Assembly: GCA_964017155.1 (NCBI GenBank)
Contig: OZ024854.1
Coordinates: 68,631,754-68,695,753 of the forward strand
Length of the DNA: 64,000 nucleotides
Direction: 5' to 3'
DNA from: Oasisia sp. SBJ-2009
Lineage: Eukaryota > Annelida > Polychaeta > Sabellida > Siboglinidae
In this document: piece by piece, positions 50,801-61,945 of the stretch
Position numbering within the stretch: the first letter of the stretch is position 1
Layout: each line of letters begins with the position of its first letter
Translations under genes and position numbers: made by a program
The notes under the pieces: model-generated
The model's database searches: none
Seen by the model: only the letters and a program-made list of their open reading frames with translations
What the model was told of the DNA's origin: nothing

Positions 50801-53800
50801 GGTGGTTGACATGAGACATAGGACACTGAGGGTGGTTGACATGAGGCAGGGGACACTGAGGGTGGCTGACATGAGACAGAGGACACTGAGGGTGGTTGAC
50901 ATGAGACAGTGGACATTGAGGGTGGTTGACACGAGACAGAGGACAATGAGGGTGGTTGATATGAGACAGAGGACAATGAGTGTGGTTGACATGAGACAGA
51001 GGACACTGAGGGTGGTTGATATGAGACAGAGGACAATGAGGATGGTTGACATGAGACAGAGGACAATGAGGGTGGTTGACATGAGACAGAGGACAATGAG
51101 GGTGGTTGATATGAGACAGAGGACACTGAGGGTGGTTGATATGAGACAGAGGACAATGAGGGTGGTTGACATGAGACAGAGGACACTGAGGGTGGTTGAC
51201 ATGAGACAGAGTACACCGAGAGTGGTTGACATAAGACAGAGGACACTGAGGGTGGTTGACATGAGACAAGGGACACTGAGGGTGGTTTATATGAGACAGA
51301 GGACACTGAGGATGGTTGACATGAGACAGAGGACACTGAGGGTGGTTGACATGATACAGGGGACACTGAGGGTGGTTGACATGAGACAGCGGACACTAGG
51401 GGTGGTTGACATGAGACAGGGGACACTGAGGGTGGCTGACATGAGACATAGGACGCTGAGGGTGGTTGACATGAGACAGAGGACACTGAGGGTGGTTGAC
51501 ATGAGACAGAGTACACTGATGGTGCTTGACTTGAGACAGAGGGCACTGATGGTGGTTGACCTGAGACAGAGGACGCTGAGGGTGGTTGACATGTGACAGA
51601 GGACACTGAGTGTGGTTGACATCAGACAGATGACACTGAGGGTGGTTGACATGTGACAGAGGACACTGAGGGTGGTTGACATGAGGCAGGGGACACTGAG
51701 GGTGGCTGACATGAGACAGAGGACACTGAGGGTGGTTGACATGAGACAGTGGACATTGAGGGTGGTTGACACGAGACAGAGGACAATGAGGGTGGTTGAT
51801 ATGAGACAGAGGACAATGAGTGTGGTTGACATGAGACAGAGGACACTGAGGGTGGTTGATATGAGACAGAGAACAATGAGGATGGTTGACATGAGACAGA
51901 GGACAATGAGGGTGGTTGACATGAGACAGAGGACAATGAGGGTGGTTGATATGAGACAGAGGACACTGAGGGTGGTTGATATGAGACAGAGGACAATGAG
52001 GGTGGTTGACATGAGACAGAGGACACTGAGGGTGGTTGACATGAGACAGAGTACACCGAGAGTGGTTGACATAAGACAGAGGACACTGAGGGTGGTTGAC
52101 ATGAGACAAGGGACACTGAGGGTGGTTTATATGAGACAGAGGACACTGAGGATGGTTGACATGAGACAGAGGACACTGAGGGTGGTTGACATGATACAGG
52201 GGACACTGAGGGTGGTTGACATGAGACAGCGGACACTAGGGGTGGTTGACATGAGACAGGGGACACTGAGGGTGGCTGACATGAGACATAGGACACTGAG
52301 GGTGGTTGACATGAGACAGGGGACATTGAGGGTGGTTGACACGAGACAGAGGACAATGAGGGTGGTTGATATGAGACAGAGGACAATGAGGGTGGTTGAC
52401 ATGAGACAGAGGACAGTGAGGGTGGTTGATATGAGACAAGGGACACTGAGGGTGGTTGACATGAGACAGGGGACACTGAGGGTGGTTGACATGAGACAGA
52501 GGACACTAGGGGTGGTTGACATGAGACAGGGGACACTGAGGGTGGTTGACATGAGACAGAGGACACTGAGGGTGGTTGACATGAGACAGAGTACACTGAG
52601 GGTGGTTGACATGAGACAGAGGACACTGAGGGTGGTTGACATGAGACAGAGGACACTGAGGGTGGTTGACATGAGACAGAGGACACTGAGGGTGGTTGAC
52701 ATGAGACAGAGAACACTGAGGGTGGTTGACATGAGACAGAGGACACTGAGGGTGGTTGACATGAGACAAGGAACACTGAGGGTGGTTGATATGAGACAGA
52801 GGACACTGAGGATGGTTGACATGAGACAGAGGACACTGAGGGTGGTTGACATGATACAGGGGACACTGAGGGTGGTTGACATGAGACAGAGGACACTGAG
52901 GGTGGTTGACATGAGACAGAGGACTCTGAGGGTAGTTGACATGAGACAGAGGACACTGAGGGTAGTTGACACGAGACAGAGGACACTGAGGGTGGTTGAC
53001 ATGAGACAGAGGACACTGAGGGTGGTTGATATGAGACAGAGGACACTGAGGGTGGTTGACATGAGACAGAGGACACTAGGGGTGGTTGACATGAGACAGG
53101 GGACACTGAGGGTGGTTGACATGAGACAGAGGACACTGAGGGTGGTTGACATGAGACAGAGTACACTGAGGGTGGTTGACATGAGGCAGGGGACACTGAG
53201 GGTGGCTGACATGAGACAGAGGACACTGAGGGTGGTTGACATGAGACAGTGGACATTGAGGGTGGTTGACACGAGACAGAGGACAATGAGGGTGGTTGAT
53301 ATGAGACAGAGGACAATGAGTGTGGTTGACATGAGACAGAGGACACTGAGGGTGGTTGATATGAGACAGAGGACAATGAGGATGGTTGACATGAGACAGA
53401 GGACAATGAGGGTGGTTGACATGAGACAGAGGACAATGAGGGTGGTTGATATGAGACAGAGGACACTGAGGGTGGTTGATATGAGACAGAGGACAATGAG
53501 GGTGGTTGACATGAGACAGAGGACACTGAGGGTGGTTGACATGAGACAGAGTACACCGAGAGTGGTTGACATAAGACAGAGGACACTGAGGGTGGTTGAC
53601 ATGAGACAAGGGACACTGAGGGTGGTTTATATGAGACAGAGGACACTGAGGATGGTTGACATGAGACAGAGGACACTGAGGGTGGTTGACATGATACAGG
53701 GGACACTGAGGGTGGTTGACATGAGACAGCGGACACTAGGGGTGGTTGACATGAGACAGGGGACACTGAGGGTGGCTGACATGAGACATAGGACGCTGAG

Positions 53801-56800
53801 GGTGGTTGACATGAGACAGAGGACACTGAGGGTGGTTGACATGAGACAGAGTACACTGATGGTGCTTGACTTGAGACAGAGGGCACTGATGGTGGTTGAC
53901 CTGAGACAGAGGACGCTGAGGGTGGTTGACATGTGACAGAGGACACTGAGTGTGGTTGACATCAGACAGATGACACTGAGGGTGGTTGACATGTGACAGA
54001 GGACACTGAGGGTGGTTGACATGAGGCAGGGGACACTGAGGGTGGCTGACATGAGACAGAGGACACTGAGGGTGGTTGACATGAGACAGTGGACATTGAG
54101 GGTGGTTGACACGAGACAGAGGACAATGAGGGTGGTTGATATGAGACAGAGGACAATGAGTGTGGTTGACATGAGACAGAGGACACTGAGGGTGGTTGAT
54201 ATGAGACAGAGAACAATGAGGATGGTTGACATGAGACAGAGGACAATGAGGGTGGTTGACATGAGACAGAGGACAATGAGGGTGGTTGATATGAGACAGA
54301 GGACACTGAGGGTGGTTGATATGAGACAGAGGACAATGAGGGTGGTTGACATGAGACAGAGGACACTGAGGGTGGTTGACATGAGACAGAGTACACCGAG
54401 AGTGGTTGACATAAGACAGAGGACACTGAGGGTGGTTGACATGAGACAAGGGACACTGAGGGTGGTTTATATGAGACAGAGGACACTGAGGATGGTTGAC
54501 ATGAGACAGAGGACACTGAGGGTGGTTGACATGATACAGGGGACACTGAGGGTGGTTGACATGAGACAGCGGACACTAGGGGTGGTTGACATGAGACAGG
54601 GGACACTGAGGGTGGCTGACATGAGACATAGGACACTGAGGGTGGTTGACATGAGACAGGGGACATTGAGGGTGGTTGACACGAGACAGAGGACAATGAG
54701 GGTGGTTGATATGAGACAGAGGACAATGAGGGTGGTTGACATGAGACAGAGGACAGTGAGGGTGGTTGATATGAGACAAGGGACACTGAGGGTGGTTGAC
54801 ATGAGACAGGGGACACTGAGGGTGGTTGACATGAGACAGAGGACACTAGGGGTGGTTGACATGAGACAGGGGACACTGAGGGTGGTTGACATGAGACAGA
54901 GGACACTGAGGGTGGTTGACATGAGACAGAGTACACTGAGGGTGGTTGACATGAGACAGAGGACACTGAGGGTGGTTGACATGAGACAGAGGACACTGAG
55001 GGTGGTTGACATGAGACAGAGGACACTGAGGGTGGTTGACATGAGACAGAGAACACTGAGGGTGGTTGACATGAGACAGAGGACACTGAGGGTGGTTGAC
55101 ATGAGACAAGGAACACTGAGGGTGGTTGATATGAGACAGAGGACACTGAGGATGGTTGACATGAGACAGAGGACACTGAGGGTGGTTGACATGATACAGG
55201 GGACACTGAGGGTGGTTGACATGAGACAGAGGACACTGAGGGTGGTTGACATGAGACAGAGGACTCTGAGGGTAGTTGACATGAGACAGAGGACACTGAG
55301 GGTAGTTGACACGAGACAGAGGACACTGAGGGTGGTTGACATGAGACAGAGGACACTGAGGGTGGTTGACATGAGACAGAGGACACTGAGGGTGGTTGAT
55401 ATGAGACAGAGGACACTGAGGGTGGTTGACATGAGACAGAGGACACTAGGGGTGGTTGACATGAGACAGGGGACACTGAGGGTGGTTGACATGAGACAGA
55501 GGACACTGAGGGTGGTTGACATGAGACAGAGTACACTGAGGGTGGTTGACATGAGACAGAGGACACTGAGGGTGGTTGACATGAGACAGAGGACACTGAG
55601 GGTGGTTGACATGAGACAGAGGACACTGAGGGTGGTTGACATGAGACAGAGAACACTGAGGGTGGTTGACATGAGACAGAGGACACTGAGGGTAGTTGAC
55701 ATGAGACAGAGGACACTGAGGGTAGTTGACATGAGACAGAGGACACTGAGGGTGGTTGACATGAGACAGAGGACATTGAGGGTGGTTGACATGAGACAGA
55801 GGACACTGAGGGTGGTTGATATGAGACAGAGGACACTGAGGGTGGTTGACATGAGACAGAGGACACTGAGGGTGGTTGACATGAGACAGAGTACACTGAG
55901 GGTGGTTGACATGAGACAGAGCACTCTGAGGGTGGTTGACATGAGACAGAGGACACTGAGGGTGGTTGACATGAGACAAGGGACACTGAGGGTGGTTGAC
56001 ATGAGACAGAGTACACTGAGGGTGGTTGACATGAGACAGAGGACACTGAGGGTGGTTGACCTGAGACAAGGGACACTGAGGGTGGTTGATATGAGACAGA
56101 GGACACTGAGGGTGGTTGATATGAGACAGAGGACACTGAGGGTGGTTGACATGAGACAGGGGACACTGAGGGTGGTTGACATGAGACAGAGTACACCGAG
56201 AGTGGTTGACATAAGACAGAGGGCACTGAGGGTGGTTGACATGAGACAGAGTACACCGAGAGTGGTTGACATGAGACAGAGGACACTGAGGGTGGTTGAT
56301 ATGAGACAGAGGACACTGAGGATGGTTGACATGAGACAGAGGACACTGAGGGTGGTTGACATGATACAGGGGACACTGAGGGTGGTTGACATGAGACAGA
56401 GGACACTAGGGGTGGTTGACATGAGACAGAGGACACTGAGGGTGGTTGACATGAGACAGTGGACATTGAGGGTGGTTGACACGAGACAGAGGACAATGAG
56501 GGTGGTTGATATGAGACAGAGGACAATGAGTGTGGTTGACATGAGACAGAGGACACTGAGGGTGGTTGATATGAGACAGAGGACAATGAGGATGGTTGAC
56601 ATGAGACAGAGGACAATGAGGGTGGTTGACATGAGACAGAGGACAATGAGGGTGGTTGATATGAGACAGAGGACACTGAGGGTGGTTGATATGAGACAGA
56701 GGACAATGAGGGTGGTTGACATGAGACAGAGGACACTGAGGGTGGTTGACATGAGACAGAGTACACCGAGTGTGGTTGACATAAGACAGAGGACACTGAG

Positions 56801-59530
56801 GGTGGTTGACATGAGACAAGGGACACTGAGGGTGGTTTATATGAGACAGAGGACACTGAGGATGGTTGACATGAGACAGAGGACACTGAGGGTGGTTGAC
56901 ATGATACAGGGGACACTGAGGGTGGTTGACATGAGACAGCGGACACTAGGGGTGGTTGACATGAGACAGGGGACACTGAGGGTGGCTGACATGAGACATA
57001 GGACGCTGAGGGTGGTTGACATGAGACAGAGGACACTGAGGGTGGTTGACATGAGACAGAGTACACTGATGGTGCTTGACTTGAGACAGAGGGCACTGAT
57101 GGTGGTTGACCTGAGACAGAGGACGCTGAGGGTGGTTGACATGTGACAGAGGACACTGAGTGTGGTTGACATCAGACAGATGACACTGAGGGTGGTTGAC
57201 ATGTGACAGAGGACACTGAGGGTGGTTGACATGAGGCAGGGGACACTGAGGGTGGCTGACATGAGACAGAGGACACTGAGGGTGGTTGACATGAGACAGT
57301 GGACATTGAGGGTGGTTGACACGAGACAGAGGACAATGAGGGTGGTTGATATGAGACAGAGGACAATGAGTGTGGTTGACATGAGACAGAGGACACTGAG
57401 GGTGGTTGATATGAGACAGAGAACAATGAGGATGGTTGACATGAGACAGAGGACAATGAGGGTGGTTGACATGAGACAGAGGACAATGAGGGTGGTTGAT
57501 ATGAGACAGAGGACACTGAGGGTGGTTGATATGAGACAGAGGACAATGAGGGTGGTTGACATGAGACAGAGGACACTGAGGGTGGTTGACATGAGACAGA
57601 GTACACCGAGAGTGGTTGACATAAGACAGAGGACACTGAGGGTGGTTGACATGAGACAAGGGACACTGAGGGTGGTTTATATGAGACAGAGGACACTGAG
57701 GATGGTTGACATGAGACAGAGGACACTGAGGGTGGTTGACATGATACAGGGGACACTGAGGGTGGTTGACATGAGACAGCGGACACAAGGGGTGGTTGAC
57801 ATGAGACAGGGGACACTGAGGGTGGCTGACATGAGACATAGGACACTGAGGGTGGTTGACATGAGACAGGGGACATTGAGGGTGGTTGACACGAGACAGA
57901 GGACAATGAGGGTGGTTGATATGAGACAGAGGACAATGAGGGTGGTTGACATGAGACAGAGGACAGTGAGGGTGGTTGATATGAGACAAGGGACACTGAG
58001 GGTGGTTGACATGAGACAGGGGACACTGAGGGTGGTTGACATGAGACAGAGGACACTAGGGGTGGTTGACATGAGACAGGGGACACTGAGGGTGGTTGAC
58101 ATGAGACAGAGGACACTGAGGGTGGTTGACATGAGACAGAGTACACTGAGGGTGGTTGACATGAGACAGAGGACACTGAGGGTGGTTGACATGAGACAGA
58201 GGACACTGAGGGTGGTTGACATGAGACAGAGGACACTGAGGGTGGTTGACATGAGACAGAGAACACTGAGGGTGGTTGACATGAGACAGAGGACACTGAG
58301 GGTGGTTGACATGAGACAAGGAACACTGAGGGTGGTTGATATGAGACAGAGGACACTGAGGATGGTTGACATGAGACAGAGGACACTGAGGGTGGTTGAC
58401 ATGATACAGGGGACACTGAGGGTGGTTGACATGAGACAGAGGACACTGAGGGTGGTTGACATGAGACAGAGGACTCTGAGGGTAGTTGACATGAGACAGA
58501 GGACACTGAGGGTAGTTGACACGAGACAGAGGACACTGAGGGTGGTTGACATGAGACAGAGGACACTGAGGGTGGTTGACATGAGACAGAGGACACTGAA
58601 GGTGGTTGATATGAGACAGAGGACACTGAGGGTGGTTGACATGAGACAGAGGACACTAGGGGTGGTTGACATGAGACAGGGGACACTGAGGGTGGTTGAC
58701 ATGAGACAGAGGACACTGAGGGTGGTTGACATGAGACAGAGTACACTGAGGGTGGTTGACATGAGACAGAGGACACTGAGGGTGGTTGACATGAGACAGA
58801 GGACACTGAGGGTGGTTGACATGAGACAGAGGACACTGAGGGTGGTTGACATGAGACAGAGAACACTGAGGGTGGTTGACATGAGACAGAGGACACTGAG
58901 GGTAGTTGACATGAGACAGAGGACACTGAGGGTAGTTGACATGAGACAGAGGACACTGAGGGTGGTTGACATGAGACAGAGGACATTGAGGGTGGTTGAT
59001 ATGAGACAGAGGACACTGAGGGTGGTTGATATGAGACAGAGGACACTGAGGGTGGTTGACATGAGACAGAGGACACTGAGGGTGGTTGACATGAGACAGA
59101 GTACACTGAGGGTGGTTGACATGAGACAGAGCACTCTGAGGGTGGTTGACATGAGACAGAGGACACTGAGGGTGGTTGACATGAGACAAGGGACACTGAG
59201 GGTGGTTGACATGAGACAGAGTACACTGAGGGTGGTTGACATGAGACAGAGGACACTGAGGGTGGTTGACCTGAGACAAGGGACACTGAGGGTGGTTGAT
59301 ATGAGACAGAGGACACTGAGGGTGGTTGATATGAGACAGAGGACACTGAGGGTGGTTGACATGAGACAGGGGACACTGAGGGTGGTTGACATGAGACAGA
59401 GTACACCGAGAGTGGTTGACATAAGACAGAGGGCACTGAGGGTGGTTGACATGAGACAGAGTACACCGAGAGTGGTTGACATGAGACAGAGGACACTGAG
59501 GGTGGTTGATATGAGACAGAGGACACTGAG
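47839..59530 (+). repeat. Recurring 840-bp doublets and 2.2-3.2 kb modules
   Basis: The distinctive unit ATGAGGCAGGGGACACTG begins at 47839, 48679, 50841, 51681, 53181, 54021 and 57231. It is followed by the same variant string: GGTGGCTGAC, CAGTGGACATTG, GACACGAGAC, then several GACAATG units. Spacings are 840, 2162, 840, 1500, 840 and 3210 bp, so three exact 840-bp doublets are embedded in larger modules. A fourth doublet at about 56.4-57.2 kb lacks the first marker unit. The offset 51681 to 54021 is 2340 bp and 54021 to 57231 is 3210 bp. The difference, 870 bp, is inserted consensus-like units. Similar single copies lie at about 20839 and 21659, 820 kb not implied: their spacing is about 810 bp. 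Confidence 0.72.
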
Positions 59531-61945
59531 GATGGTGACATGAGACAGAGGACACTGAGGGTGGTTGACATGATACAGGGGACACTGAGGGTGGTTGACA
59601 TGAGACAGAGGACACTAGGGGTGGTTGACATGAGACAGAGGGCACTGAGGGTGGTTGACATGAGACAGAGTACACTGAGGGTGGTTGACATGAGACAGAA
59701 GACACTGAGGGTGGTTGATATGAGACAAGAGACACTGAGGGTGGTTGATATGAGACATAGAGGACACTGAGGGTGGTTGACATGAGACAGAGTACACCGA
59801 ATGTGGTTGACATGAGACAGAGGACACTGAGGGTGGTTGACATGAGACAAGGAACACTGAGGGTGGTTGATATGAGACAGAGGACACTGAGGATGGTTGA
59901 CATGAGACAGAGGACACTGAGGGTGGTTGACATGATACAGGGGACACTGAGGGTGGTTGACATGAGACAGAGGACACTGAGGGTGGTTGACATGAGACAG
60001 AGGACTCTGAGGGTAGTTGACATGAGACAGAGGACACTGAGGGTAGTTGACACGAGACAGAGGACACTGAGGGTGGTTGACATGAGACAGAGGACACTGA
60101 GGGTGGTTGACATGAGACAGAGGACACTGAGGGTGGTTGATATGAGACAGAGGACACTGAGGGTGGTTGACATGAGACAGAGGACACTGAGGGTGGTTGA
60201 CATGAGACAGAGGACACTGAGGGTGGTTGAGATGAGACAGAGGACAATGAGGGTGGTTGTCATGAGACAGAGGACACTGAGGGTGGTTGACATGATACTG
60301 GGGACACTGAGGGTGGTTGACATGAGACAGAGGACACTAGGGGTGGTTGACATGAGACAGAGTACACTGATGGTGGTTGACATGAGACAGGGGACACTGA
60401 GGGTGGTTGACATGAGACAGGGGACACTGAGGGTGGTTGACATGAGACAGAGTACACTGAGGGTGGTTGACATGAGAAAGATTACACTGGGGGTGGTTGA
60501 CATGAGACAGAGGACACTGGGGGTGGTTGACATGAGACAAGGGACACTGAGGGTGGTTGACACGAGAAAGAGTACACTGAGCGTGGTTGACATGAGACAG
60601 AGTACATTTATGGTGCTTGATTTGAGACAGAGGGCACTGATGGTGGTTGACCTGAGACAGAGGACGCTGAGGGTGGTTGACATGTGACAGAGGACACTGA
60701 GTGTGGTTGACAAGAGACAGATGACACTGAGGGTGGTTGACATGAGGAAAGGGACACTGAGGGTGGCTGACATGAGACATAGGACACTGAGGGTGGTGGA
60801 CATGAGACAGAGGACACTGAGGGTGTTTGACATGAGACAGAGGACACTGAGGGTGGTTGATATGAGACAGAGGACACTGAGGGTGGTTGACATGAGACAG
60901 AGGACACTGAGGGTGGTTGACATGAGACAGAGGACACTGAGGGTGGTTGACATGAGACAGAGGACATTGAGGGTGGTTGAGATGAGACAGAGGACAATGA
61001 GGGTGGTTGACATGAGACAGAGGACACTGAGGGTGGTTGACCTGAGACAAGGGACACTGAGGGTGGTTGATATGAGACAGAGGACACTGAGGGTGGTTGA
61101 TATGAGACAGAGGACACTGAGGGTGGTTGACATGAGACAGGGGACACTGAGGGTGGTTGACATGAGACAGAGTACACCGAGAGTGGTTGACATAAGACAG
61201 AGGGCACTGAGGGTGGTTGACATGAGACAGAGTACACCGAGAGTGGTTGACATGAGACAGAGGACACTGAGGGTGGTTGATATGAGACAGAGGACACTGA
61301 GGATGGTTGACATGAGACAGAGGACACTGAGGGTGGTTGACATGATACAGGGGACACTGAGGGTGGTTGACATGAGACAGAGGACACTAGGGGTGGTTGA
61401 CATGAGACAGAGGACACTGAGGGTGGTTGACATGAGACAGAGGGCACTGAGGGTGGTTGACATGAGACAGAGTACACTGAGGGTGGTTGACATGAGACAG
61501 AAGACACTGAGGGTGGTTGATATGAGACAAGAGACACTGAGGGTGGTTGATATGAGACATAGAGGACACTGAGGGTGGTTGACATGAGACAGAGTACACC
61601 GAATGTGGTTGACATGAGACAGAGGACACTGAGGGTGGTTGACATGAGACAAGGAACACTGAGGGTGGTTGATATGAGACAGAGGACACTGAGGATGGTT
61701 GACATGAGACAGAGGACACTGAGGGTGGTTGACATGATACAGGGGACACTGAGGGTGGTTGACATGAGACAGAGGACACTGAGGGTGGTTGACATGAGAC
61801 AGAGGACTCTGAGGGTAGTTGACATGAGACAGAGGACACTGAGGGTAGTTGACACGAGACAGAGGACACTGAGGGAGGTTGACATGAGACAGAGGACACT
61901 GAGGGTGGTTGACATGAGACAGAGGACACTGAGGCGTAGTTGATA
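59521..61945 (+). repeat. Two units with single-base length changes
   Basis: Near 59536 the array reads GAGGATGGTGACATGAG, one T short of the usual GGTTGAC (29-bp unit). Near 61931-61940 it reads GAGGCGTAGTTGAT, one base longer than GAGGGTGGTTGAT (31-bp unit). These are the only odd-length units found and shift the phase in opposite directions. Confidence 0.8.
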
